NCBI GenBank assembly: GCA_036675275.1
Contig: JAKFFG010000008.1
Span: forward strand, 282,266 to 346,265
Reading direction: 5' to 3'
DNA length: 64,000 nt
From: Pollutimonas sp036675275
GTDB lineage: Bacteria > Pseudomonadota > Gammaproteobacteria > Burkholderiales > Burkholderiaceae_B
Shown here piece after piece: positions 52,007-60,845 of this stretch. Position 1 is the stretch's first letter. Every line of letters starts with the position of its first letter. Under the pieces are notes generated by a model. The model saw nothing but the letters and a program-made list of their open reading frames with translations, was not told where the DNA came from and made no database searches. Position numbers and translations under genes: made by a program.

Positions 52007-53152
52007 TTATTGATCGAGCAATTCCCGTGCGATTACTAACCGTTGGATTTCGTTTGTCCCTTCGACGATCTCCAGAACCTTGGCCTCGCCTAGCAGACCA
52101 GAGACGGGGTACTCTTCAAATACACCATAGGCGCCATGGACCTGGATGGCCTTCAATGCGGCTTCCACTGCGAGCTCGCTGGCGAACAGCTTTGTCATGC
52201 TGGTCTCGTTTCGAAATGGACGACCTTCGTCGACCAAGGTGGCCGAGTTACGAACCATCAGCTCCGCAGCGTGGATCTTGGTCAGTATATCGGCGAGTGG
52301 GAACGATAAGCCTTGGTGCTCTAGGATGGACTTGCCAAAGACTTTACGGTCTCGACCATAGGATTTGGCAAGATCGACAGCTCGTCGTGCGAGACCCAGT
52401 CCAGTCGCGCCGACCAAGATGCGGCCCACACTCAATACCGTCAACACCTGCTTCAGTCCATCACCACGTTGCCCGATGAGATTTTCTTTCGGGACTCGAA
52501 CGTTATCGAAGTAGAGTTCAACAGAGTCCGCAAAACGCCAGCCAATCTTGTTCGCTCGCTTGCCAACCGAAAAGCCAGGCGTACCAACCGGTACGATAAA
52601 AGACGACAAACGCTTGGATCCCGCATCTGGATCGGTGACTGCCACGACCGTCGAAAATCCGTGCAGCGGTGTGCCAGCATTAGTCGAAAACATCTTCTGG
52701 CCAGTGATTACGTACTCATTATCCTCGAGAACCGCGGTGGTTTTAACGCCTGCGACATCGGATCCGCCTTGCGACTCCGTCACTCCAAAAGACGCGATCA
52801 TCTTGCCTTCGTTAATGGCCTGCAGCCATTCGCGCTTCTGGATGTCGTTGCCATAACGGGCAACCAAGGATGCGGGCGCGCTATTACACAGAAAAATAGC
52901 CGCAAAAGACGGTTCTACGCGGGCGAGAAGTTCAGCAACGAGTGCTGCGCCACAAGTACCGAGACCGCCACCGCCGTACTCCGGGTCGTAAGACACTCCC
53001 ATGAAGCCCATTTCACCAAAAGCTTTGACCAGCGCGGTCGGGAATACATGGCTCGATAGGTGTTGCGGCATCTCTGGGGCTAGTTGCTGTTCCGCAAAGC
53101 GGCGCACAGCATCGGTAATCATTCTCTCATCATCATTGAAGTCGATTAGCAT
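52007..53152 (-). CDS. Acyl-CoA dehydrogenase
   Basis: A 381-residue flavin enzyme of the acyl-CoA dehydrogenase family, full length. Recognisable are the FAD-binding segment ASFGVTESQGGSDVAGVKTT, the middle beta domain (YVITGQKMFSTNAGT) and the C-terminal helical domain with LLGEAKVLEIVEGTNEIQRL. In that last segment the Glu of EGT is at the position of the catalytic base in medium- and short-chain enzymes. It would make a trans-2-enoyl-CoA. Its start overlaps the preceding crotonase gene by 7 bases. It is the last gene of the eight-gene leftward operon from 60555. Confidence 0.92.
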   Translation of the reverse strand: MLIDFNDDERMITDAVRRFAEQQLAPEMPQHLSSHVFPTALVKAFGEMGFMGVSYDPEYGGGGLGTCGAALVAELLARVEPSFAAIFLCNSAPASLVARYGNDIQKREWLQAINEGKMIASFGVTESQGGSDVAGVKTTAVLEDNEYVITGQKMFSTNAGTPLHGFSTVVAVTDPDAGSKRLSSFIVPVGTPGFSVGKRANKIGWRFADSVELYFDNVRVPKENLIGQRGDGLKQVLTVLSVGRILVGATGLGLARRAVDLAKSYGRDRKVFGKSILEHQGLSFPLADILTKIHAAELMVRNSATLVDEGRPFRNETSMTKLFASELAVEAALKAIQVHGAYGVFEEYPVSGLLGEAKVLEIVEGTNEIQRLVIARELLDQ

Positions 53153-53910
53153 TTTGGTGTCCTGTATCTGTTCAAGGTGTTAACAGCATCAGCGTGAGTG
53201 CAGTTCTCTACAAAGAAATGGTTGGCTTCGTAGTCCATCATCTCGGCATGCGGCATCATTTGGTTGGCAAAGAAGCGTTTGGTGCTCGCCACGGCTGCCC
53301 GGGGTAAGGCCGCGAGTCGAGTAGCGAGCTCGACAGCTTTCTTCAGAACGTGTCCATCAGGTACCGTGTAATCAGCTGCACCCATCTCAAGCACGTCTTT
53401 GCCGCTCAGCTCGTCCAGGCAAAAACAAAGATTACGGGCGCGCACCCGCCCCACCCGTTCGATTAACGCGTTCAACCCCCAAGGTGTCAGCCAGCCGTGA
53501 GGTACTTCGGGCAAGCTCCAACGTGATTTCTCGCCGGCGACTACCACGTCGCAGGAGATGGCCAGGATAAAGCCTCCGCCTATAGCAAAGCCTTCAACGG
53601 CGGCGATGACGGGTTTCTTCACGAAGGCGAATAAGCGCGCCAAATCTCCTGTCTCCTGCTCGAATCGAGCCATATCCTCCATGTCGAGCTGACTAATGAA
53701 CTTCAAGTCGCTGCCTGAGCAGAAACCTTTGTTCTCGCCCTGTAAAACGATCGCTCCCACCGACGGATTTCTATCCAGCATTAGCAGTTGCGCTTTTAGT
53801 TCATTGATCAGGACTTGGTCCATGGCATTGCGGCGGAATCCGCGCTGAATAGTCAGTACCACCACGGCGCCGTATGCGTTTACGCCGACCGCGCTCTGAG
53901 TATCAGACAT
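53146..53910 (-). CDS. Enoyl-CoA hydratase/isomerase (crotonase) family protein
   Basis: A 254-residue crotonase-fold protein. The oxyanion-hole segments are FCSGSDLKF (about 63-71) and AIGGGFILAISCD (about 109-121). Glu135 in WSLPEVPHGW aligns by eye with the first catalytic Glu of enoyl-CoA hydratase. The second catalytic position, in the helix RVRARNLCF, appears to be Asn160 rather than Glu. It is clearly a paralogue of the protein at 55483. The start overlaps the CoA-transferase stop by 8 bases. Hydratase, isomerase or lyase activity cannot be decided from the sequence. Confidence 0.87.
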   Translation of the reverse strand: MSDTQSAVGVNAYGAVVVLTIQRGFRRNAMDQVLINELKAQLLMLDRNPSVGAIVLQGENKGFCSGSDLKFISQLDMEDMARFEQETGDLARLFAFVKKPVIAAVEGFAIGGGFILAISCDVVVAGEKSRWSLPEVPHGWLTPWGLNALIERVGRVRARNLCFCLDELSGKDVLEMGAADYTVPDGHVLKKAVELATRLAALPRAAVASTKRFFANQMMPHAEMMDYEANHFFVENCTHADAVNTLNRYRTPKC

Positions 53911-55486
53911 GCATGCTCTCCTCAACGAACAGGGCACGGTCCATGGTCACCAGCGGTTCACTTATTCCGACAGGAGGGAAGTCCATCAGATCGAGCACGT
54001 CACGCCTCAAGTCAATGCCCGGGGCTATTTCTTCCAAGAAGAGACCTTCAGGCGTTACGGAAAACACCGCGCGTTCGGTAATAAGTAACGCCTTTTGGCC
54101 TTTTGCAACGCCGTTGCGCAGCCTGTAAGTGACGTGATCGGCCTGTTTGACGAACTTGCGCGACTGGCCTTCCCGCTCGATCACTAAGCCAGCCTCATCG
54201 GTATAAGAAATCTTTAGTCCGCCGGTGGTGAAAGTGCCTGTGAAGACAAGTCGCTCTGCGTTCTGGGCGATGTCGATAAAGCCTCCGGCCCCCGGATTCG
54301 CCTTGCCAAAGCGGCTCACGTTAACGGTGCCGTACTCGTCGAACTGTGCAAACGCCAGCGCGGCAAACTTACATAGACCGCCGTCAATCAGATCGAACTG
54401 TGTGACGCCATCCATATTGGCGCGCGGGTTGAAGTTACCAGAGAACTGCCAACCGTTCATGACGACGCCGCCAAAGGAGCCATGTTCCGTGGTGAACCAA
54501 TAGTCGTCAATGTTTGACTCAGTTATCAGGCCGTCTTCAACCATGACTAGCGGTACGTCCGACGATGCACCGAAGCCAAATATTGTCAGCTCGTGCTGCT
54601 TAACTTCTCGAGCTGCGCGCTTTGCGATGATCTTTGCCGGTGTCTGAGGCAGTCTCTTTAACGAGCTCAGCGGCATGTTCTGGTTGCCCAGGTAGGCAGC
54701 GTCAACGTTGATGCCCGTCACCATCATTTGATCAGGCACGACTACTATGTGATCCACGATTGCCGCCGGGATGCGAGCAGAGACGGCCAGGCGCGTGCCG
54801 CGTGGAACGATGCGCTTAACCTGCACGATGACCTTGCCACCGCACGCCTTTACTGCCAAGGCCAAGGCAATACTCGATGACAGCAGCGGATCCTCTTCGA
54901 ACGACAGATTGCCAAGGTCGTCTGAGGCGGTTGCGCGAATTATGGCTGTGTCCAACTTCCAGGTCGGATAGAAGAGCAACTGCTCACCTTCGAACTCAAC
55001 CTTTCTCACTAGTTCTTCAGTGGAAAGCGTGGTAAGGCGCCCGCCGGTCTCCTCGGGGTCGATATAGGTACCGAGGCCAACTCGAGTAAAGTAGCCAGGG
55101 CTTTTCCTAGCCACTTCACGCAGCCATTGCATGCTGGCACCTATGGGCCAACTGTATGCTTCGATCCGGTTTTCTTGGATAAGCTCCATGAGGGCGGGTC
55201 GAGCACCCGTCTTGGGGTGGGTAGGATTGACGTACGACCCCGAGACGATACGCTTCATAAGACCTTCCGCCGCGACATGGTCCATACCGGGTATGTCCAC
55301 CGCGTCACCAGTGCCGCATGGGAAGTAAAACGTTAGATTACGTGGGCTTTGCGTGTTGTCGAAGCGTTGCCGGATAGCACGCAGTACGGTGTCAGGAGTA
55401 ATCCAACCGATGACGCCGACGCTGGCAACGACATCGCCATCCTTGATGTGGGCGACCGCCTCGGCCGCAGTACATATTTTGTTCAC
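53903..55486 (-). CDS. Family I CoA-transferase (acetate/propionate CoA-transferase type)
   Basis: A 527-residue fused alpha-beta CoA-transferase resembling Pct and E. coli YdiF. The N-terminal half has ICTAAEAVAHIKDGDVVASVG, the glycine-rich turn and GLGTYIDPEETGGR. The C-terminal half has TEHGSFGGVVMNG with the predicted catalytic Glu334, close in position to Glu333 of YdiF. The enzyme would move CoA from acetyl-CoA or another thioester to the substrate acid. It overlaps both neighbours (4 bases with the upstream crotonase, 8 with the downstream one), indicating strict co-translation. Confidence 0.9.
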   Translation of the reverse strand: MNKICTAAEAVAHIKDGDVVASVGVIGWITPDTVLRAIRQRFDNTQSPRNLTFYFPCGTGDAVDIPGMDHVAAEGLMKRIVSGSYVNPTHPKTGARPALMELIQENRIEAYSWPIGASMQWLREVARKSPGYFTRVGLGTYIDPEETGGRLTTLSTEELVRKVEFEGEQLLFYPTWKLDTAIIRATASDDLGNLSFEEDPLLSSSIALALAVKACGGKVIVQVKRIVPRGTRLAVSARIPAAIVDHIVVVPDQMMVTGINVDAAYLGNQNMPLSSLKRLPQTPAKIIAKRAAREVKQHELTIFGFGASSDVPLVMVEDGLITESNIDDYWFTTEHGSFGGVVMNGWQFSGNFNPRANMDGVTQFDLIDGGLCKFAALAFAQFDEYGTVNVSRFGKANPGAGGFIDIAQNAERLVFTGTFTTGGLKISYTDEAGLVIEREGQSRKFVKQADHVTYRLRNGVAKGQKALLITERAVFSVTPEGLFLEEIAPGIDLRRDVLDLMDFPPVGISEPLVTMDRALFVEESMHV

Positions 55487-56226
55487 GCCTTTCCTCCAAA
55501 TCGAGCCAGCGTCGACTGAGCGCGATCATGCCTACAGTTCTCGATGAAAATTCGATTGGCGGACACGTCGAGCGCTTCGCTCGTGCCGGCAACGAAGGGG
55601 GCAAAGAACTGCTTGGTTGATGTCACCGCGGGCTGCGGCATGTCAGCGATAAGACTGGCTATTCGCGTCGCCTCATCCAGTGACTTACCTTCGTCGACCA
55701 AGTAGTCCGCCAGGCCTAGCCGGAACACATCGTTGCCGCTCAGGAGCTCATACCCGAAAGTAAGCCGCTTGGCCACGACCGGGCCTACACGCGAAAGCAG
55801 CGCTTGCAGTCCCCAGGGGGGCAGCCATCCGTTGGGCACTTCCGCCAAGTTCCAGCGAGCTGCGGCACTCGTTACGATCAGATCGCACGAGCAGGCCAGA
55901 ATGAAGCCTCCGCCAATGGCATTACCCTCCACGGCAGCGACGACGGGGGTGTCGATAAAATTAATCTTGCGAGCAACGGCTGCGGTCACAGCTTCGTGCT
56001 CTGCCATCTCGGCTGGGTTCATCGTACCCAGCTCTTTAAGGTCGCTGCCCGCGCAAAAGCTAGGCTGCGCGCCTGTTAATACGATGGCGCCGACGGACGC
56101 ATCGCGGTCCAATTGGGCGAACCGATGCTCGAGCTCCTCGACCATCGCGCTGCCGAGTGCGTTGCGCCGGTTGGCGCGGTCTAGGGTGACAATTGCCACG
56201 TTGTCCTTGTGTTCGACTTTAATCAT
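55483..56226 (-). CDS. Enoyl-CoA hydratase/isomerase (crotonase) family protein
   Basis: A 247-residue crotonase. Oxyanion-hole segments are FCAGSDLKEL (about 58-67) and AIGGGFILACSCD (about 103-115). Glu129 in WNLAEVPNGW matches the first catalytic Glu; the second position, in PVVAKRLTF, seems to be a basic residue. The sequence is close to its paralogue at 53146, including the uncommon GWLPPWGLQALL, so the two arose by duplication and may act on successive intermediates or form a hetero-oligomer. The ATGA overlap with the CoA-transferase gene is visible at 55483-55486. Confidence 0.87.
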   Translation of the reverse strand: MIKVEHKDNVAIVTLDRANRRNALGSAMVEELEHRFAQLDRDASVGAIVLTGAQPSFCAGSDLKELGTMNPAEMAEHEAVTAAVARKINFIDTPVVAAVEGNAIGGGFILACSCDLIVTSAAARWNLAEVPNGWLPPWGLQALLSRVGPVVAKRLTFGYELLSGNDVFRLGLADYLVDEGKSLDEATRIASLIADMPQPAVTSTKQFFAPFVAGTSEALDVSANRIFIENCRHDRAQSTLARFGGKA

Positions 56227-56247
56227 TATTGAGGTCCTCTCTTAAGT

Positions 56248-57579
56248 TCAGTCAAGTTGTGCGCCATCGCGGTTTAACGCTTCCCGCACGGCGATCGGAT
56301 CAATGTCCCTGGGCTGCAATCTCTCGTGGACAGCAAGGGCTGCGGCGTGGCCGATAGCATGGCCGTATGAGAAGCACTGCGCAGTCACCCGGGCTGAGGC
56401 CATCGCTTCAGCCTCGGCTGAAAGGCAACGCCCTGCAACTAGCAACGACTCACCCCTGGCCGGTACGAAACATTCGTACGGAATCTCGTAGTAGTCGTTG
56501 AACAGCCACTCCAGTTTGGGCACTGCGCCTGCGTGCTGCTCGATTGGCCACGCAGAGCGTGCGATCCCGGAGCGAAACTTGGTCCCCTGAACGACATCGC
56601 TATTGGCCAGGGTAGTCACACCCATTGCCTGGCGACTTTGACGAATCCCAACTTGCACACCTGTATCGTTGACATAGGCGCTTTCGCACCCGACTAGGTA
56701 ATCACGGAAGAAGCGCTCATACTCACGCACCTGCTTGCGGCCCTGTATCTCCGCTTCTGTCAGGTCAGTGGCAACCAGAGGATCTAAGTCACGGCCGTCT
56801 TCGCCCAAGATGCGCGTGCAGTTGCACAACAACTGGTCTGGGTGTGTCGTCGGGAACAGGAAAATTTTTTGACGGGGCAAGGCATATTTGCCGGATGCAT
56901 TTGCTTCCTGGATCATTTCAACGACGGGGCCGAGGAGCACGCTGTTGTCACCGTACGTTGCCAGAAACCGATTGACGTCTACACCATTGATTCGAAAGAT
57001 CATGGTCGGGTTCTGGATTACACCGTTCAGACTACGGTAGGTTTCAAAGCCTGCCATCGCGGTCACATCTGCATCGCCACTCGCGTCGATGGTGATCTTA
57101 GCCGTCACGCGTAGCTTGCCCTGTTTGTTGTATGCCACCACACCAGCCACGCGCTCACAGCCATCCATTAAGACGTCGCTGACGATGGTGTGATAGAAGA
57201 CTTGGACGCCGCCGTCGGCAAGAAGGTCATCACCTACCTCGCGCCAAACCAAGGGGTCATGGACCAAGGTATAAGTCTTACCGTAGAGCGTCGGGCCGGT
57301 AAGGCCGCCTCTGGCCTGCATGCGCTGGACGAACTCCTCCGCAAAACCGTAGACCAGGCGCACTGGCGCTGCTGTTGAGTCCTCCCGGGCTTCGAAAAGG
57401 CCGCAAATCGTGCCAGACAATCCCGCGACTGCGCCACCGCCGGCGAACCCATAGCGCTCGAGCAGAACGACCTTCAGGTTCTGGCGCGCTGCAGTCACTG
57501 CGGCGGCTACCCCTGCGGCGCCTCCGCCGATCACAAGCACGTCCGCTCGCAGTTCAAACTCTGGACGTTTATCTATCAT
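56248..57579 (-). CDS. FAD-dependent oxidoreductase (FAD_oxidored type)
   Basis: A 443-residue flavoprotein. The dinucleotide motif ADVLVIGGGAAGVAAAVTAARQ lies at residues about 12-33, followed by VVLLERYGFAGGGAVAGLSG. The middle has KITIDASGDADVTAMAGFETY, and near the end VAGRCLSAEAEAMASARVTAQCFSYGHAIGHAAAL completes the FAD site. This architecture is shared by uncharacterised dehydrogenases linked to organic-acid degradation. In this operon it probably performs the first oxidation of the imported acid. The start ATG 57579 is preferred; a codon at 57591 would add four residues. It lies 33 bases after the TRAP permease stop. Confidence 0.85.
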   Translation of the reverse strand: MIDKRPEFELRADVLVIGGGAAGVAAAVTAARQNLKVVLLERYGFAGGGAVAGLSGTICGLFEAREDSTAAPVRLVYGFAEEFVQRMQARGGLTGPTLYGKTYTLVHDPLVWREVGDDLLADGGVQVFYHTIVSDVLMDGCERVAGVVAYNKQGKLRVTAKITIDASGDADVTAMAGFETYRSLNGVIQNPTMIFRINGVDVNRFLATYGDNSVLLGPVVEMIQEANASGKYALPRQKIFLFPTTHPDQLLCNCTRILGEDGRDLDPLVATDLTEAEIQGRKQVREYERFFRDYLVGCESAYVNDTGVQVGIRQSRQAMGVTTLANSDVVQGTKFRSGIARSAWPIEQHAGAVPKLEWLFNDYYEIPYECFVPARGESLLVAGRCLSAEAEAMASARVTAQCFSYGHAIGHAAALAVHERLQPRDIDPIAVREALNRDGAQLD

Positions 57580-57612
57580 TTCTCTCTCCAATCTCGAAAC
57601 ACCAAAGCCGCG

Positions 57613-58926
57613 TTATTGCATGAAACTCGGTAACCACATCGCGATCTGCGGGAAGAACATCACCAACATCAATGCAAGGATCTGAAGCCCGATGAAGGGA
57701 GCAACACCTTTGAAGATGTCGCCAAGCGAGATATCGGGTGGCGCGACGGCCTTTAGGTAGAACGCGGCGGGCGCGAACGGTGGAGCCAGGTAGGAAATTT
57801 GCATGTTCATGCAGAACAAAATGCCGAACCAGATAGGGTCAAAGCCCAACGCCTTGATCACGGGCACGAAAATGGGCATCGTGAGCAACACAATCCCGAT
57901 CCAGTCGATGAAGCAGCCAAGGATCATGAGGATCAGCATCATCAGGGCAATAGTAGCTAAGGGTGGAATGGGCAAGCCCGTAATCAATTCCTGAAGGAAC
58001 GCAGTACCACCTGCCAGCGTGTAGACGGACACCAACGCGGAGGCGCCGAAGAAAATCCACGTCAGCATGGCAACGGTACTTCCCGTACGTCGGAGCGAGT
58101 CCCAGATGGTATCCAAGTTCAATTTACCGTTGACGCCAGCCACAATCAGCGAGCCTAGCACGCCGATCGCTGCGGTTTCCGTGGGTGTCGCAACGCCGCT
58201 GTACAGAGATCCCAGGACCAACAATATCAGGGCCACCGGCAAGATGAGCACACGACCGAGCGCAATCTTTTCCATGATCGGCATGTCAAGCTCTTCTGGT
58301 GGCGCCAGGGGCCCGAGGGATGGGTTCCAGTAGCACCGTAAAAGTACATAGGCCAGATACAGTGTAACGAGGAGGAAGCCGGGTACGACTGCTGCGACAA
58401 ACAAGGTTCCGATGGAAGACTGGGACACTAGGCCGTAGACGATCAGCACGATGCTGGGAGGCAGCATCGTGCCCAGGGAGCCTCCTGCACAAATGACTCC
58501 AACCGACAGTTGTTTGTTATAGCCGCGCGCCAGCATGGTCGGCAGGCACACCATGCCGAGTACGACGATCTCTGCTCCGATGACACCAACCATGGCAGCG
58601 AGGATCGTTGCTGCAAGCAGACAACCGACGGCCAACCCACCGCGCAGGCGTCCAGACCAAATATGCAAGGCATAGAAAAGTCGTTCGACGACTCCCGCCT
58701 TCTCCAGAATGCAGCCCATCATAACGAACAGCGGCACCGAAATCAGTGCGTAGTTGTTCATCAAGGTGAAGATCCGGCTTGGGATGAAATAAAGTGTCTC
58801 CGGTCCGAAGAGCCAAAGAGTGAGGATGACGGCCGTCATCCCTGTCGCGAATGCGAGGGGCATGCCCGTAAAAAGAAGCAACAGCAAGATTCCCACAGTC
58901 GCGAAGCTAACGAGTTCACTGCTCAT
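57613..58926 (-). CDS. TRAP transporter large permease (DctM type)
   Basis: A 437-residue DctM-family permease with about twelve membrane segments and the signatures MVCLPTMLARGYNKQLSVGVICAGGS-type loop (ARGYNKQLS), GTMLPPSIVLIVYGLVSQ, and late APPFAPAAFYLKA in place of the usual TPPVG motif. ATG 58926 overlaps the DctQ stop by 11 bases and has AAGGGTG upstream; GTG 58935 is an alternative. It is the ion-coupled subunit of the transporter that feeds the catabolic operon. Confidence 0.9.
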   Translation of the reverse strand: MSSELVSFATVGILLLLLFTGMPLAFATGMTAVILTLWLFGPETLYFIPSRIFTLMNNYALISVPLFVMMGCILEKAGVVERLFYALHIWSGRLRGGLAVGCLLAATILAAMVGVIGAEIVVLGMVCLPTMLARGYNKQLSVGVICAGGSLGTMLPPSIVLIVYGLVSQSSIGTLFVAAVVPGFLLVTLYLAYVLLRCYWNPSLGPLAPPEELDMPIMEKIALGRVLILPVALILLVLGSLYSGVATPTETAAIGVLGSLIVAGVNGKLNLDTIWDSLRRTGSTVAMLTWIFFGASALVSVYTLAGGTAFLQELITGLPIPPLATIALMMLILMILGCFIDWIGIVLLTMPIFVPVIKALGFDPIWFGILFCMNMQISYLAPPFAPAAFYLKAVAPPDISLGDIFKGVAPFIGLQILALMLVMFFPQIAMWLPSFMQ

Positions 58927-59401
58927 TACAAACACCCTTTACAGAATCGATGAGAGAAACGACGCTTTGCAGGACCATTAATGCTGCGCCAACGGGAATC
59001 GCGATCTTCATGTATGTGGGGGCTAGCGAATTCCATCCGCCGCCGGAGCGTTCTCCCATTTCAATCGCCGGTAGAGCTTGTTCAAATCCGTAATAGACGA
59101 TGATCGATAAATAAATAATGGCCATCACGTGTGCCAAGACATCCATCCAGTGCCGCACGTGTACTGGCAGAAGGTTGTAGATAACGTCGATGCGGACGTG
59201 CGTGTTGTTCTTGATGGCATGGGCGCCGGAGATCACGTAGTGGATCCCGACCGCCATGATGACGAATTCGAGCGCCCAGATGGTGGGCGTGTGCCAGATA
59301 TAACGGACAGCGACGTCGTAAATCATGACAACGAAGACCACGAAGTAGATCGCGCTTGCGTAGTCACCGATTTTTTGGTTCAGGTTGCTAACGAATCTCA
59401 T
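58916..59401 (-). CDS. TRAP transporter small permease (DctQ type)
   Basis: A 161-residue protein with four membrane segments and the DctQ-specific MIYDVAVRYIWHTPTIWALEF and NNTHVRIDVIYNLLP. It pairs with the large permease gene, which overlaps its 3' end by 11 bases. The receptor gene ends 125 bases upstream, a longer gap than elsewhere in the operon and a possible site of transcript processing. Confidence 0.88.
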   Translation of the reverse strand: MRFVSNLNQKIGDYASAIYFVVFVVMIYDVAVRYIWHTPTIWALEFVIMAVGIHYVISGAHAIKNNTHVRIDVIYNLLPVHVRHWMDVLAHVMAIIYLSIIVYYGFEQALPAIEMGERSGGGWNSLAPTYMKIAIPVGAALMVLQSVVSLIDSVKGVCNEQ

Positions 59402-59526
59402 GATTGTTTGTTCCAGAGTACGCGAGATTCCGCGCCTGAGCTCGTTGGCGAGCGAGCTCGGTTTAACGATTGGATGCGTGGAGCGGCGGCTAGAACAATG
59501 TCGCCACTTTTAATCAGTAGGCTGAG

Positions 59527-60555
59527 TCAATCAATAAGGCCTTTACTGCGAAGGAATTTGACCTGTCCCTCGACTGCACGGCGAGCGAGATCGCTTTGTT
59601 CGCCATATTTATTCCAAATCTCAATAGCGGCGACACGGAACTTTTTGCGATCCTCTGGACTCCAGTCGACGATCTCCACGCCGCGAGCCTCAAGCTTTTG
59701 TGCAACTGCGGAATCGGCTTGTTGAAGCGTAGCCGCCAGATCGGCTCCAAAATCCCTTACTGACTGTTCAAGTATCTTCTGTGTCTCCGGATCAAGCTTG
59801 TTCCACACTTTCAACGGAATGGACACATCGCCTGTAGGGGTAGAGTGGATGCCCGGATAGATGACGAACTTCGCGATATCGTGAAAGCCGAGCTCATCGT
59901 TCATGCTCAAGGTGCCCCAGTCGGTGGATTCGATGGTCCCACTGTCGAGTGCGCTAAAGACTTCGGAACCCGGCAGATTGATCGGCACAGCGTTAAAGCT
60001 GGCGAACAGATCTGAGGACATGCCTTGCGGAAGGCGAATTTTCAGCCCGGCCAGATCCTCCGGCGAAGATACCTTTCGTGTTGTGGGCAGGGATTCTGCG
60101 CCCCACCACACCGCCCCGATTGGAAAGAGGCCATAGGGCTTGTACGCCTCGCGCAACAGCTCTAGTCCACCGTGCTCATAGAAGTATTCATGGGCCAGCT
60201 TGGGATCATCATACGCGGCACTGAGGTCGCCCAGCACGGCGAACGCTGGGTTCTTACCGCTCCAGTACACGGTCGCTGGGTGCTGACCATTTAGGATGCC
60301 TCGGGCAACGGCATCAAACGTTTCGTTAGGGCCTACTACAGCACCGGTTGGCAAGGGCTTAACTTTAATCTCGCCGTTGGTCTTCTCCTCAACGTCCTTG
60401 GCCCAGCGTTCGAACGCCAACTGGGTGACAGTTCCGGACTGCCACAAGCTCTGAACGCGCCAAGTCTGCGGCTTATCTGCGACCGCCTGGATGGGTAGAG
60501 CCACAGCGAGCGCAATGGCTAGCGAGGCACAAGCATTACGTGAAAATAACGTCAT
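59527..60555 (-). CDS. TRAP transporter substrate-binding protein (DctP type)
   Basis: A 342-residue periplasmic receptor with signal peptide (residues 1-26, ending QAVADK). The DctP hallmark region is LAGLKIRLPQGMSSDLFASF, where Arg should salt-bridge the ligand's carboxylate, followed by SEVFSALDSGTIESTDWG. The ligand is a carboxylic acid of unknown identity, distinct from that of the 16.3 kb receptor judging by the different binding segments. It is the first gene of the leftward catabolic operon, divergent from the GntR regulator. Confidence 0.9.
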   Translation of the reverse strand: MTLFSRNACASLAIALAVALPIQAVADKPQTWRVQSLWQSGTVTQLAFERWAKDVEEKTNGEIKVKPLPTGAVVGPNETFDAVARGILNGQHPATVYWSGKNPAFAVLGDLSAAYDDPKLAHEYFYEHGGLELLREAYKPYGLFPIGAVWWGAESLPTTRKVSSPEDLAGLKIRLPQGMSSDLFASFNAVPINLPGSEVFSALDSGTIESTDWGTLSMNDELGFHDIAKFVIYPGIHSTPTGDVSIPLKVWNKLDPETQKILEQSVRDFGADLAATLQQADSAVAQKLEARGVEIVDWSPEDRKKFRVAAIEIWNKYGEQSDLARRAVEGQVKFLRSKGLID

Positions 60556-60663
60556 CTAGGTCTCTCCTTGGGGAAATCAGTGTTTCTGATCTTATTGGTG
60601 AAGGGATAAGAAGTGATGACTCCAAAAAGCCTCACATCCATCTGAAATTTCAATCTAGTGGTG

Positions 60664-60785
60664 TTAATATATCAGACAATAACAGGCTGACATATCAGAT
60701 TAGAGTGATCTACGGGTTATTCCCGATAAACCCGAGTTGGACTAATCAGTTTGAGCCTTTTTATTACTATTTACTGATATATTAA
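60664..60785. promoter_or_regulatory. Candidate GntR operators in the divergent promoter region
   Basis: The AT-rich space between dctP and the GntR gene contains TTAATATATCAG (60664-60675) and its exact inverse CTGATATATTAA (60774-60785), 98 bases apart. Between them lies the palindrome CTGACATATCAG (60687-60698). All share TATCAG/CTGATA. Repeated half-sites flanking a divergent promoter fit binding by the adjacent FCD-type GntR repressor, possibly with looping. This is inference from sequence symmetry. Confidence 0.5.
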
Positions 60786-60845
60786 TAGTGACTTTTTTCA
60801 CTTAGCAGCGATATGCTGACAAGATCTAAATAATGGACAGTGGGC

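Noticed and set aside
51752..52039. 95-codon plus-strand open frame before the acyl-CoA dehydrogenase end
   Set aside because: It overlaps the 3' end of the dehydrogenase gene, has no ribosome site and no recognisable content.
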